From Desulfurococcales archaeon (GTDB taxonomy: Archaea; Thermoproteota; Thermoprotei_A; Sulfolobales; Acidilobaceae), in NCBI GenBank assembly GCA_015521705.1, contig WANR01000040.1, positions 17,486 through 81,485 of the forward strand: a stretch of 64,000 nucleotides of DNA. Direction: 5' to 3'. A model generated the notes under the pieces. It ran no database searches, was not told the origin of the DNA, and saw only the letters and a list, made by a program, of their open reading frames with translations. Positions 17,617-26,837 of this stretch are shown here, one piece after another; position 1 is the stretch's first letter; each line of letters opens with the position of its first letter. Made by a program: the position numbers and the translations under genes.

Positions 17617-18129
17617 CTACTTACAGTTGCTTAGAAGCCTGCTAATCAATAGTACTGCCCCGTTAAAGTCCCTGAAGTCCCTCCACGCCTGGAGAAAAGA
17701 TATATTGCCCACCCTACCCCTAACCTCCTCTAGATGTATGTCCCTGTCATCCACGTATATGATCCTGCAGGGCTTGAACACGAGGCCCCTTTCCTCGCGG
17801 ATCCGGGCCAGAACCTTTTCAGCCATCAAGCCTTTCATAGGATGGGGCTCTATAGCGTGATAGTCGAAGGCATCCGAGAGTCCGAGAGCCCTAAGCGCCT
17901 CTAAAGCTATTACTGGGTCGTTCCAGCTGAGGGTAGACGCTATGGCCCCGTTTTTCCTGGCCCAGCTAAGTATCTTGAGGGAGTCCTCGTAGACTCTTAC
18001 CCTAGCACCCTGCGAGTCAACTATTTCTAATAGCCCAAGCTTCTTGAAAGGAGGCTTCAGGCTGGAGATGTCTTTATGATCCCACAGTGTCCCGTCGAGA
18101 TCGAAAAATAGGAGCCACTCGCCTCCCAA
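17617..18129 (-). CDS. HAD-superfamily phosphatase (MDP-1-like)
   Basis: A 170-residue HAD hydrolase. Motif I is FFDLDGTLW (residues 8-16), a form seen in magnesium-dependent phosphatase-1 relatives. LSWND holds motif II (Ser), and the motif IV acidic pair is in YVDDRD. There is only a minimal cap. The substrate is unknown; phosphosugars and phosphotyrosine are used by relatives. It starts close to the next gene on the same strand (81 nt), so co-transcription is possible but not shown. Confidence 0.8.
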   Translation of the reverse strand: MGGEWLLFFDLDGTLWDHKDISSLKPPFKKLGLLEIVDSQGARVRVYEDSLKILSWARKNGAIASTLSWNDPVIALEALRALGLSDAFDYHAIEPHPMKGLMAEKVLARIREERGLVFKPCRIIYVDDRDIHLEEVRGRVGNISFLQAWRDFRDFNGAVLLISRLLSNCK

Positions 18130-18209
18130 GATAGGGTCACCTAGCTTTCTACCCGATACCCCTCAAGATTAAAAATAATGTAGCCTTAGTAACTAGCAAG
18201 GGCTCTTTT

Positions 18210-19535
18210 CTAGCCAGACGGTAATGGTATCTCTGGCAGAGTAGATTCGTCTACAAGCCTGGGAATGGCTGCATAGTCCTCGCCGAATAGGTTGGGATGC
18301 AGTATGTAGAGCAGTAGGGCTAGGCCCATAGCGGCTCTAGGGCTGGGCCGTACTAGCAGGTCTTCATAGGTCCCATTTATGGTAAACACTAGGCCCTCAC
18401 TTACTGCTGGTATCTCGTTTATAGCGTCCCCTAGAGTTGACTGTAGCACGTTTAGGAGCTCCTCGCCCATTATAGACTGCGACTTGGAATTGGTCACTAT
18501 TATAACGTCCGGGGCCGTCTCTAGTAGAGCTTCCGGGGAGACTTGTGGCCACCCTGTTATATTGGCGAACACGTTGACACCCCCAACCCTTCCTATCATA
18601 TCGTTCTGCCACGTCCCGCCGCCCGCCACGAATATAGGGTTCACCCAGACAACTAAGGCTACTCTGGCTGGCTCCAGATTCATGGCTGCTTGCTCTATCC
18701 TGGATACGAGGGCCTCGAACTCTACCGCGGCCCTTGCTGCTTCCACCACGTTACCTGTAGCTGTGCCTGCTATGAGAAGGGACTTCACAATGTCTTCGAG
18801 CGTAGAGTCTGGCAACAGTATAACAGGGATGCCGTGGGCCTTAAGCGCCTCCTTTATCTGGTAGTGAGCGGGTATGCTGGCAGACCCAAATACTATGTCG
18901 GGATCGGCGGCTAGGACAGACTCGGGGCTTTGGGTATAGGCCCCGCCGACGTCAACTATTTCCCCCCTTTCACGCTTCTCCCTAATCTCCGGCGGGAAGT
19001 CGGAGAAACTGTCTGTACCTACTATCCTGTCGGCCGCACCCACGAAGTAGACTATTTCCGTGGCGCTCGGGACTAGGGTGACTATTCTCTCAGGCCTCGA
19101 AGCTATGACAACCTCCTCCCCGCTCCCATCAATAACTGTTACGGGGAACCTGATCGACTCCTCTACCCTCTCCAGCCTCTCCCTCAGCTCGTCGACTCTC
19201 AGGAGAAGGCTCTTATTAGCTGACTGGAGAGACGATGACAGGGACTCGATATCGCGGGAAAGCCTCTCTATCTCGAGGGCAATACCTGCAAGATCATCTA
19301 GGGTAGCGACGTTGGAAAGCCTTTCTTCCAGGGACTCGATCCTGCCTTGCAAATCCTCTATGTCCGAGGCTCTGGGCGACTCGGCTAGCCTTTCCTCGAG
19401 GGTTTTCAGAAGCTCTCTATTGGCTTCTATTCTTTCGCTAATAGAGGAGAGAACATAGCCAGAGAATATTAGTGATATAACGGCGATAACTATGGCCGCT
19501 CCTAGCAGGGCTCTTTCCAGCGACACCCTGGACAC
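18210..19535 (-). CDS. Membrane-anchored ABC-type binding protein with coiled-coil stalk (cobalamin/Fe-siderophore type)
   Basis: A 441-residue protein in three parts: an N-terminal membrane helix (about 10-30), a long heptad-rich coiled coil (about 35-130, rich in E, R, L and S), and a BtuF/FhuD-type binding domain beginning FPVTVIDGSGEEVVIASRPERIVTLVPSATEI. The motifs VGTDSFSDFPPEI and ESVLAADPDIVF are typical of cobalamin or iron-chelate binding proteins. A coiled-coil stalk in place of a lipoprotein anchor is unusual. No cognate permease or ATPase is adjacent. Confidence 0.85.
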   Translation of the reverse strand: MSRVSLERALLGAAIVIAVISLIFSGYVLSSISERIEANRELLKTLEERLAESPRASDIEDLQGRIESLEERLSNVATLDDLAGIALEIERLSRDIESLSSSLQSANKSLLLRVDELRERLERVEESIRFPVTVIDGSGEEVVIASRPERIVTLVPSATEIVYFVGAADRIVGTDSFSDFPPEIREKRERGEIVDVGGAYTQSPESVLAADPDIVFGSASIPAHYQIKEALKAHGIPVILLPDSTLEDIVKSLLIAGTATGNVVEAARAAVEFEALVSRIEQAAMNLEPARVALVVWVNPIFVAGGGTWQNDMIGRVGGVNVFANITGWPQVSPEALLETAPDVIIVTNSKSQSIMGEELLNVLQSTLGDAINEIPAVSEGLVFTINGTYEDLLVRPSPRAAMGLALLLYILHPNLFGEDYAAIPRLVDESTLPEIPLPSG

Positions 19536-19620
19536 CGTATCCAGGTAGCTATTTCGGGGTTAAATAGTTATCCCAACAAGACACCTCCAATCAGCAGTTC
19601 CCGGATCCCAGCAGGGCAAC

Positions 19621-20670
19621 CTAGCTGTACTCGAAAACAATGACATGCGTTATGGGAGAAAGCGTGGCCTCCACTACAGTTACCACGATCTCTGGCTCTG
19701 GATCGCCGTCGAGCTCGAAGCTTCTAAGCCCTGTATAGGGGTCCCACTCTACGTCACCCGCTATAAAGCCTAGATCCCCTAAGACAACACTGTCCAGAAT
19801 TGCGCCAGTCGACGGATCTACGACTTCTAGAAGATCCGTGTCTCCACTACTCACGAGAGCAGCCACTAAAACCCTTCCCTCGACTTGTAGAAGCGATAAG
19901 GCTGGAGGAGTATCGCTACTTATAACGAAACTACCATACTTGGTAGCTGTCTCACCATCAAACTTGTAGATCTCCACGTTGTAAAGGGAACCGTTCATCC
20001 AGGAGGCACACAGGACTAGTATATCCCCGAAAGCCTCCTTCGAGTCTGCCGGCGTACAGTTTAAGGTAGCCAATACGTTGAGCCCCCTATCCACGATTAG
20101 AGTCAGGGGCCCTTCACTTAACAGCAGCACGCCTAAAACAGTATAGTCACCCATAGTATAGGCTACGATGCCACCAAGATCCCTAGGCGAGGAGTTGAGG
20201 GCTACGGCGCCTAGCAGCTTTGACGTGTAAGAATAAAGCTGGATCCCGGGGAAGCCCGGCACCCAGACGCCCCAGTCGGTGGCCACAGCCCTGGAATCAG
20301 GCGGGACCTCGATAGAGAAATTATACCAAGACCCGCCACCATAGTCCACCCTATACGTTATAACATACCTCCCGGCCAGGGGATCCCTGGGCTCCCTGAA
20401 GAGTAGCAGGGTAACATTAGACCCCTGATAGGAGAAGCCTAGGTATGCATAAGGGAAGCCTACCCTGGCACCTCCCAGCACCTCTCCATCACTAGCATCA
20501 AGCAGTACGAGAGCGCCTGGTATCGGCAAGACCAGGACTCTCTCGGAGCTATTCAGCAACAAGGGGTGAGGGGCTGAGAGAGGGCCATTAGCGAATTCCG
20601 CGGACCTCCATTCTTCCCTTAAGCCACTATCAGTAAATAGCACGTACTTAGAGACGGCAACGGCGAGCAA
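19621..20670 (-). CDS. Membrane-anchored extracytoplasmic protein, possibly beta-propeller
   Basis: About 349 residues, mostly short beta strands with repeated VLLDASDGEVLG- and VDPSTGAILDSVVLG-like turns, which suggests a PQQ-type beta-propeller. I do not recognise the family. The first standard start is TTG at 20670, but this falls inside an obvious membrane segment whose first half (WRVLIVSLFLLAF) is encoded just upstream in the same open frame. That frame extends to 20724 with only a CTG as a possible start, so the real N-terminus is uncertain. It has several N-x-S/T sites, fitting an exported glycoprotein. Confidence 0.65.
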   Translation of the reverse strand: MLAVAVSKYVLFTDSGLREEWRSAEFANGPLSAPHPLLLNSSERVLVLPIPGALVLLDASDGEVLGGARVGFPYAYLGFSYQGSNVTLLLFREPRDPLAGRYVITYRVDYGGGSWYNFSIEVPPDSRAVATDWGVWVPGFPGIQLYSYTSKLLGAVALNSSPRDLGGIVAYTMGDYTVLGVLLLSEGPLTLIVDRGLNVLATLNCTPADSKEAFGDILVLCASWMNGSLYNVEIYKFDGETATKYGSFVISSDTPPALSLLQVEGRVLVAALVSSGDTDLLEVVDPSTGAILDSVVLGDLGFIAGDVEWDPYTGLRSFELDGDPEPEIVVTVVEATLSPITHVIVFEYS

Positions 20671-20791
20671 AAATGCTAAGAATAAAGAAACTATAAGGAC
20701 TCTCCAGCTCCTAGCACGAGGCAGGCTGCATCTCCCTCCACTCTATACAGGTCTTGGCTCTCCTAGGCTTGGAGGGTTGGAAGCCTATGAG

Positions 20792-21469
20792 TTACTCGAT
20801 CCCCTTCATCAGAGTCTCAATAGAGTTCCTAAGGGTTTCAGGCCCTATAGCCCCGATCATGACGAAGCCTTTCCCCGTCTCCGCGTCGTAGAAGATGTAT
20901 GTTGGGGTCCCCCTTATGCCTAGCTCGGTCAGTAGCCTATAAGCCTGCCCGCTTATGTCCCACCTCACGTTATCCACACACGCCTGATCAGGGTAGTCTA
21001 TGCCTAGCTCATTCATCACTGTCAAGACGTCCAGCATTGTCGGCGGATTACCCGTGGCCATGTATAGCGCATAGATCCCCTTCAATAGCTCCAAGAACTC
21101 TCCAGTTCCTCTCTCCTTGTAGACGCACCTGGCTATAGAGTGTATCGGGACAGAGGCTTCGTGAGTGGGGAAGTCCACGAAGACTACCTTCACGCCTTTA
21201 CTAGCATATTCCTCTAGGTCATCTATGCTCTCATTTAGGTCTTCCGCGCAGAACGGGCATAGGAAGTCGTAAAACACGTATACCCTGTAGCGCGACGAGG
21301 CATCGCCTATGTAGGGTAGGCTTTGCTCTTCTATCACGCTCACATCTATCCTTTCGGCGCCTTCAACCCTGCCTCCCGTGCCTAGAAGGCTCGGCCCGAC
21401 TGCTAGTATAGAGGACGCTACGAGTGCCACAGCTATTAGTATGGCGCCGACCACTACTGTTTTACCCAA
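20792..21469 (-). CDS. DsbA-like thioredoxin-fold protein
   Basis: A 225-residue exported protein. It has an N-terminal hydrophobic signal or anchor (about 5-25), then a thioredoxin fold with active site CPFC at 71-74 (YDFLCPFC), a long helical insertion, and the cis-proline loop RGTPTYIF near residue 187. CPFC with a helical insertion matches the DsbA/thioredoxin_4 group that oxidises or isomerises protein disulfides outside the cell. A VKOR homologue at 26838-27278 could reoxidise it. The frame is complete and the start ATG precedes the signal. Confidence 0.87.
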   Translation of the reverse strand: MGKTVVVGAILIAVALVASSILAVGPSLLGTGGRVEGAERIDVSVIEEQSLPYIGDASSRYRVYVFYDFLCPFCAEDLNESIDDLEEYASKGVKVVFVDFPTHEASVPIHSIARCVYKERGTGEFLELLKGIYALYMATGNPPTMLDVLTVMNELGIDYPDQACVDNVRWDISGQAYRLLTELGIRGTPTYIFYDAETGKGFVMIGAIGPETLRNSIETLMKGIE

Positions 21470-21550
21470 ACGGTTACACCACTTATGGTACCTGCTATCA
21501 TCCCGGTCTAATAAATAATAGCCAAAAAGTATCCTACCGCTTTAGCTAGC

Positions 21551-22981
21551 CTAGAAACCGTAGAGAGGCCTAAGGGGCCCCTTCCACTTATGGCTCAGGG
21601 GATCGCTTGGAGTATAAGACAGAACCGCTACGGACCCAGGAGTGAGGCTCCCCATGTGCCTTGTCAGGAGGCCCGTGGCCTTAGCCGCTCCTATGGTGTA
21701 AAGCCTAATGACTGTTCTAGGATCCAGGCTCTCACCATACTCGCAAGGCCTGCCACCGCAGTCACCTATAGCTGCCCTAAAAGTCTCCCAAGGCTCAAAC
21801 CTCTCCACAGGGGCATCGCTCGACACTGCTAGTCTCACGTCCTTGTCGGCCATTGTTTTAAACCTGTAGGCGAGCCTGGCCCTATCACCTAGCCTCTTAT
21901 CTATCCACCAGTCACTCAGCCGGAACCTTGGCTGGATCACTACGTAAACAAGGAGCCTAGCCAGCTTATCTATCTGACTGTCATGGGCGATGCTGGCGTG
22001 CTCCACCCTTGCCATGTGCTGGGGGTCGAGCTTTTCCAGGACGTCTATAACCTCGTCGAGCGCCGCGTCGCCTATGGCATGGATTGCTATTCTCAGCTTT
22101 TTCCTGAAAATGACCTCCCTGGCTATAGCCTCTATGTCTCTGGAGGATAGCAATTTCTTACCCCTATTACCCGGGTCATCGCTGTAAGGCTCCCTGAGGA
22201 ACGCCGTGCGGGCCCCCAAACTGCCGTCGGCAAAGAGCTTAACGCCTTCTATAGAGAACCTGTAGCCCAGGTAATGGACTGTCCTATAGGCAAGATCCTT
22301 GTGTACATAGCAGGAAACATATATCGGTAGCTCGCGGTCGAAATCGAGCTTCTTCAAAGCTTCTATCTGCTCGCTGGAGCAGGCCATCGAGCCCACGCCA
22401 GCTATGCCGGCCTCCCTTAGTGCCTTAACTGCCAGGCGCACAAGGTTTATAACACTAAGTCTCCTCATTATCTTGTTAACCACGTAGTATACCGCGTCCT
22501 CGAAGAGCCAGCCGTTCTCCATGTCAACGAACCTTCTATACTTCATAGGTATACGGAACGCTCTTAGAGCCGTAGTGTTTACTACAGCCGCGTGGCCACA
22601 GACCCTAACAGCTATTGCGGGCCTGTCGGGGACATACTTGTCTAGGTCATGCCTAGTGGGGAACCTCTTCTCCTCCAAGGCCTCCTGGTTCCAACCCCTA
22701 GCGAAGACTATTCGGCGCACGGACTTAGCCATTCTGCGGCCCATCTCCTCTATACTCTTGACTTTGGACAGGTCTATCCCGTAGAGACTAGCACCTATAC
22801 CTACTAGGTGTAGATGAGCATCTATGAAGGCCGGGAGAATGTAGCCGTCAACCTCAACTAGCTTAGAGTACTTTGACTTAGAGACGCCCCGGATCTTGTC
22901 GTCCTCGACCTTAATAGAATCCCCTACCACGTCGCCATTCTCGTCTATGACCCCTAGCCCCCTAAACACTATGGATGGCAA
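21551..22981 (-). CDS. Amidohydrolase family protein (YtcJ-like)
   Basis: A 476-residue metal-dependent hydrolase with a small N-terminal beta domain and a TIM barrel. The first metal motif is DAHLHL (H56, H58). FADGSLGARTAF supplies the usual GS-turn of the amidohydrolase-3 group. AIHAIGDAALDEVIDVL carries the third metal His, and VSSDAPVERFEPW has the catalytic Asp. Substrates of this group are varied amides and N-acyl compounds and cannot be predicted. It has no signal peptide, so it is cytoplasmic. Confidence 0.87.
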   Translation of the reverse strand: MPSIVFRGLGVIDENGDVVGDSIKVEDDKIRGVSKSKYSKLVEVDGYILPAFIDAHLHLVGIGASLYGIDLSKVKSIEEMGRRMAKSVRRIVFARGWNQEALEEKRFPTRHDLDKYVPDRPAIAVRVCGHAAVVNTTALRAFRIPMKYRRFVDMENGWLFEDAVYYVVNKIMRRLSVINLVRLAVKALREAGIAGVGSMACSSEQIEALKKLDFDRELPIYVSCYVHKDLAYRTVHYLGYRFSIEGVKLFADGSLGARTAFLREPYSDDPGNRGKKLLSSRDIEAIAREVIFRKKLRIAIHAIGDAALDEVIDVLEKLDPQHMARVEHASIAHDSQIDKLARLLVYVVIQPRFRLSDWWIDKRLGDRARLAYRFKTMADKDVRLAVSSDAPVERFEPWETFRAAIGDCGGRPCEYGESLDPRTVIRLYTIGAAKATGLLTRHMGSLTPGSVAVLSYTPSDPLSHKWKGPLRPLYGF

Positions 22982-23113
22982 CAGGGCCGCCCTCCGAGAG
23001 GCCAGGCTTATGGGGAAACAAGCCCGTTCTTTATGGAACCCATGCCTAATCTTTATCTTTTTATTGCCAGCGTTCCCCGGGTATCCCTCAGGTAATTCAA
23101 CGGAGCTCAGACA

Positions 23114-24646
23114 TCAGAACCTGACCGGCCCAGAACCGTGCCTGCTTCTAACCAGGGACAAGAATATTCTTGCCACCAGGAACCTGGCCCAGGGGTCTAT
23201 CGCTAGTAGTGTTGCAGAGTAGAGCGCGAAGCCAGCAACTACCTCCACGGCGAGTGAGGGGGCTTGTCTTGTGAAGTCTGTAACGATCACTTCACTGGTT
23301 CCCGCTATATTGAAGAAGAGAAGCGGGGCCAGGGAGGCTAAGAGGCACTTAGCTATGAAAGCTATTGGAGGCGCTTGCACACCATAAACCCTGCCCCTGT
23401 AGTAGTTATAGGCTAGAAGTATTACTGACCCCGCGAGGAGCCCTTCCATCACGCCTAAAGCCTTAATTATAGGATCTTGTGGACCGGCCTGCGACACTAG
23501 CGTGGCTGCTGGTAGGAAGAGCGACAGCGCTACGGGCTGGAATGCTAGAAACCGTGTAAGCTCCCTCTTTTCCTCTCCATAGTCTAGAAGGCTGCCCGCG
23601 ATGTAGAAGCGGTATATATTGGCTACGCTCAAGATGGATGCAAAGAGAGCTGCCGAGGCTACCACGGGTGACGCATCCACGTACACCGGGCTGAAAATAG
23701 AGGCGACAGGCCTGGCAAGATACATGGCTGACGTGGCTATAAAAACTACTAGAAGCAGGACTATTCTAAGAGTCTCGGCGAGATCCGTGGGTGAGGGGGA
23801 CCTCAGGCTCCGGGCATATAGTGGCATGGAGCCGAATCTAGCTATCGACAGTACTGGCTGGTAGACAAAAGCCGCCACGCTGAGGTAGGCCGTGGCTCTT
23901 TCGTCGTTGAGTATGGGGGCGGTTAACGCTACTACACCACCTATTAGTAGGGTATAAAGGAGCTGTGAGAACGGGGTCTTGAATGACAAGAGCCAGTCTC
24001 TAGCAAGGTAGAGGCGGGGTCTTGAGACGAAGATGTATTTCCTGAGGGCTACAAGGTAAACGTAAAGCCCCGACGCTAGATAGGATAAAGACATGGAAAC
24101 CACGGCGCCAGGAACGCCATAGCCCAAAGCCGACACGAGGATCAGGGCTAAGAGTAGCCTTGTAACGTCGTAAATGAAGCCAGAATAGCCTACTACCTGT
24201 GGCCTAATAGTGTTGGAAAGGCTAGTAGCGTACTGAGCCATAACAAGTACCGGAGCCAGTATGGATCCGGTAACCAGAACCCTAAAACCGTAACCCAGCA
24301 GGCTAGCCTCAACAAAGGAAAGTAAAGCGAAAAGGGGCATAGAGGCGATGGCGTACAGGATCGTTAACAGTAGCCCCGTAGAAGCAGCTTCAGGAGACCC
24401 CCTAGCAGCAGCCCTAGAAGCCCAGAAACTCCAAAGAGCCGTCAAGGATCCGATAACCGATGCAAGCGACAGTATGATACCATAAAGGGCTAGCTCGCTC
24501 ACAGACACAGCCCTAGCCACTATAATAGTGAATAGAAGCCCCGCAAGGATCCTGAAGAGGGCATAAACCACGTTTACTATAGCAGCAAACCTAAGCCTAA
24601 CATCCTCTATTTCCACAGCAACTCGGCCTCCACAGACTACTTCCAA
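23114..24646 (-). CDS. Multidrug/oligosaccharidyl-lipid/polysaccharide flippase-superfamily protein
   Basis: A 510-residue integral membrane protein with about 14 hydrophobic segments. The N-terminal region FRILAGLLFTIIVARAVSVSELALYGIILSL matches the start of Wzx/polysaccharide-exporter family proteins, which flip lipid-linked glycans across the membrane. It could export the oligosaccharide for S-layer glycosylation. Start choice is uncertain: the first ~15 residues are hydrophilic and may not be translated. No glycosyltransferase is adjacent. Confidence 0.78.
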   Translation of the reverse strand: MEVVCGGRVAVEIEDVRLRFAAIVNVVYALFRILAGLLFTIIVARAVSVSELALYGIILSLASVIGSLTALWSFWASRAAARGSPEAASTGLLLTILYAIASMPLFALLSFVEASLLGYGFRVLVTGSILAPVLVMAQYATSLSNTIRPQVVGYSGFIYDVTRLLLALILVSALGYGVPGAVVSMSLSYLASGLYVYLVALRKYIFVSRPRLYLARDWLLSFKTPFSQLLYTLLIGGVVALTAPILNDERATAYLSVAAFVYQPVLSIARFGSMPLYARSLRSPSPTDLAETLRIVLLLVVFIATSAMYLARPVASIFSPVYVDASPVVASAALFASILSVANIYRFYIAGSLLDYGEEKRELTRFLAFQPVALSLFLPAATLVSQAGPQDPIIKALGVMEGLLAGSVILLAYNYYRGRVYGVQAPPIAFIAKCLLASLAPLLFFNIAGTSEVIVTDFTRQAPSLAVEVVAGFALYSATLLAIDPWARFLVARIFLSLVRSRHGSGPVRF

Positions 24647-24887
24647 GTCCTACCGTTACAGTTGACGCACTCCACGCGTTCTAGCCTATGAAAACAGAAT
24701 CCCGCCTAGACCACTAAAAAGTCTCCGGGCTCATCCATCCATAATGTGTTGCCCTAAGGCCCGGGGAAACCCTAGGCCCTCCCCTCAATATGACATGGAG
24801 TTGTCTTAGACCTCTCCGTGACTCTAGTGTAGGCAGCTCCTCTATACGATTGAATATTGGGTCTACAGCTAAAATCTATGTTAGGGT

Positions 24888-25943
24888 ATGGATGTGTTGA
24901 CGAGTAACCTATTACGGGGCTGTAAGCTATACTATAATGGGTTACTCAGCAGTATAGATCTGCCGCTAGTTTTCGAGTGCTCCCCTATAGGCTCTACAAG
25001 CTATGGAGGCTTGAAGGATCTAGCCAGCTCCGCGGCCCAGATATTAGGCGAGATGGTTGGCTACAAAATAAAGCTGGAGTGGCACGACCTCGAGATCGTA
25101 GGAAGAAAGTTTAGAGTAGACAAGTTTTTCGTGTTGGCCGATAGTGAGGGTATTCTGGGAGAGCTTAGAGTAGTAGAGCGAGACGGGTATCCTCTAGTAG
25201 TCTCAGGAGCCATGACCAGGAAAGCTGTAAACCTCATGGACAGCGACGTCGTCGACGAGCTCAGGAAGGGAGTCCTGGTCTGGGGAGAGGAGCCCCTACC
25301 TATATACATGGAAGAGGGGGAGACGGGCTCGATGCCTCCAGGACAGAGAAAGGCTTCCAGGTTCGTTATCTACGCTGCAGAAGGCATACCGTACGTCAGA
25401 GAGGAGTCGTGGAGCCTATTAGTCAGGGACGAATCCTCCAAAAGCAGAAGATTCACGCTGGAAGAGTTATACGGGCTAGGTGTCGAGGAAAAGACCCTCG
25501 ATTTCCACTGCGTTACAGGCTGGAGCGTTAAAAGCGTGAAACTAGCGGGAGTGCCAGTAAAAACTCTCCTCAGCAAGGCAGGCATAAGTGCCCGTGACGG
25601 TTGGCTTGTAGTAGTGAGTGTTAAGGGATACTCCACGGTAATACCTCTGAAAGAGGCTCTAGAGAAAAACTCGATCATAGTGCTGAAAATTAACGGGAAA
25701 CCCCTAACGCCCGAGCAAGGGGCACCAGCTAGAATATTCGTGCCAGGGCTTTACGGCTGGAAATCCGCTAAGTGGCTCTCTGAAATAATGGTGTTTAAAG
25801 AGTACATTGACGGCTTCTGGGAAGCCCTTGGCTACCACGAAAGAGGCAGGGCAGATTACGAGGAAAGATTCAAGATAAGAAACCTAGACTACGTAGACTC
25901 TGCAAAAAGAACAGCCAGACAAATAGGAAACAAAAACACGTAG
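24888..25943 (+). CDS. Molybdopterin-dependent oxidoreductase (sulfite oxidase fold) with novel N-terminal domain
   Basis: A 351-residue protein. The C-terminal part, from about residue 160, is a sulfite-oxidase/YedY-type molybdopterin domain: WSLLVRD, FTLEEL, then DFHCVTGWSVKSVKLAGV, where C208 is the expected molybdenum ligand, and later GYSTVIPL, NGKPLTPEQGAPARIFVPGLYGWKSAKWL. The first ~155 residues do not resemble any domain I know. No Tat or Sec signal is present, so the enzyme is probably cytoplasmic, unlike YedY. The substrate is unknown. A stem-loop follows the stop codon. Confidence 0.85.
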   Translation: MDVLTSNLLRGCKLYYNGLLSSIDLPLVFECSPIGSTSYGGLKDLASSAAQILGEMVGYKIKLEWHDLEIVGRKFRVDKFFVLADSEGILGELRVVERDGYPLVVSGAMTRKAVNLMDSDVVDELRKGVLVWGEEPLPIYMEEGETGSMPPGQRKASRFVIYAAEGIPYVREESWSLLVRDESSKSRRFTLEELYGLGVEEKTLDFHCVTGWSVKSVKLAGVPVKTLLSKAGISARDGWLVVVSVKGYSTVIPLKEALEKNSIIVLKINGKPLTPEQGAPARIFVPGLYGWKSAKWLSEIMVFKEYIDGFWEALGYHERGRADYEERFKIRNLDYVDSAKRTARQIGNKNT

Positions 25944-25978
25944 AATCATTTCCCTGCTTCACAGGCAGTGCAATGATT
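25944..25978. terminator. Stem-loop after the molybdopterin enzyme gene
   Basis: AATCATT (25944-25950) pairs exactly with AATGATT (25972-25978). Inside them CTGC and GCAG form a second short stem. It starts right after the TAG of the upstream gene. There is no T tract on the plus strand, so it may be an RNA-stabilising hairpin rather than a terminator. Confidence 0.45.
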
Positions 25979-26025
25979 GAGTAGTGGACGTCCTCCCAGC
26001 TTTTAGGTTTGGGCTTGGGAGGCGT

Positions 26026-26448
26026 CTATGGGGATCTCCTGGGTTTAGCAAAAACCACAGCCCTACCCACCATGTTTGATAGAACCTCGAAAGCTTCAAC
26101 ACCTATAATGGGGCGAGCGCTGCCAGCATATATTCCAGCCACGCCTATTCTCCCCCCTTCTATGACAAGCCTGATGTCTATGTTGTCCCTCGTAATCAGG
26201 CCAACTATTCTATCGTACTCTGGCAGCTCCTTCTCTACCAGTGCTAGGAGATCTGCTAGAGAGATGCTACCATCAAAGATCTTGCCATAATCCCCGCTAA
26301 TCAATTCCTCGCTCAGGAAGTCGTTGTTAGAGCACAGCTGGACGCTTAGTCTATGGTCGATGCTAGGCTTCTTAGGGGAGGTCTTAGAACCCCCGCCCGC
26401 CTCTCCACTCCTCTTTAATTGCCTCTCTCTGCTATCAAGACTAAACAA
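26026..26448 (-). CDS. Unrecognised 140-residue protein
   Basis: I do not recognise this protein. The first ~45 residues are polar and basic and may be untranslated or a flexible tail. The rest, DLLALVEKELPEYDRIVGLITRDNIDIRLVIEGGRIGVAGIYAG followed by GVEAFEVLSNMVGRAVVFAK, alternates helix and strand and has the feel of a small alpha/beta ligand-binding or roadblock-like domain. No catalytic motif is visible. It is monocistronic, convergent with the molybdopterin gene, and begins with TTG. A GGTATATATACC box lies about 20 nt upstream and could be its TATA element. Confidence 0.55.
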   Translation of the reverse strand: MFSLDSRERQLKRSGEAGGGSKTSPKKPSIDHRLSVQLCSNNDFLSEELISGDYGKIFDGSISLADLLALVEKELPEYDRIVGLITRDNIDIRLVIEGGRIGVAGIYAGSARPIIGVEAFEVLSNMVGRAVVFAKPRRSP

Positions 26449-26837
26449 TTTAGTGGCACACTCGGTGGTATATATACCCCTTAGCCGTTGTTCTCTCTTT
26501 TCTGGTTATACACCGTACATTTCTAGTCCTTATAAGTTATCATTAAAGGTGTAAAATGGTAGTATTACGTTACAGCTCAGGCGGTAAAGGAGGGAGCGAA
26601 GCTATTCTACGATAAAGGTTTAAACCAATAGTCGAGCAGTGTGGAACTATATAACCAGGCAGACTAAGCAGTAACCTGTGTTTTAAACTCTAAAGGTCTG
26701 GGGCAGCTGTTTCTAAGCATTCCCAAACCATGTGTTACTATATTGAGACCCTGTCGCGGCTTGCCAGAAAAGCGCTGGGGGCCTGGATAAGCTATAAAGC
26801 GTTATAGTAAAAGGCTGGAGCACTCAAAGGAAGCAGC
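26449..26837. other. 389-nt gap without a recognisable gene
   Basis: The gap lies upstream of the minus-strand 26026-26448 gene and downstream of the minus-strand VKOR gene. It holds the TATA-like box near 26468 and several AT-rich boxes (for example around 26625 and 26690). I find no tRNA, no open frame longer than about 20 codons with coding character, and no clear C/D-box RNA. Confidence 0.4.
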
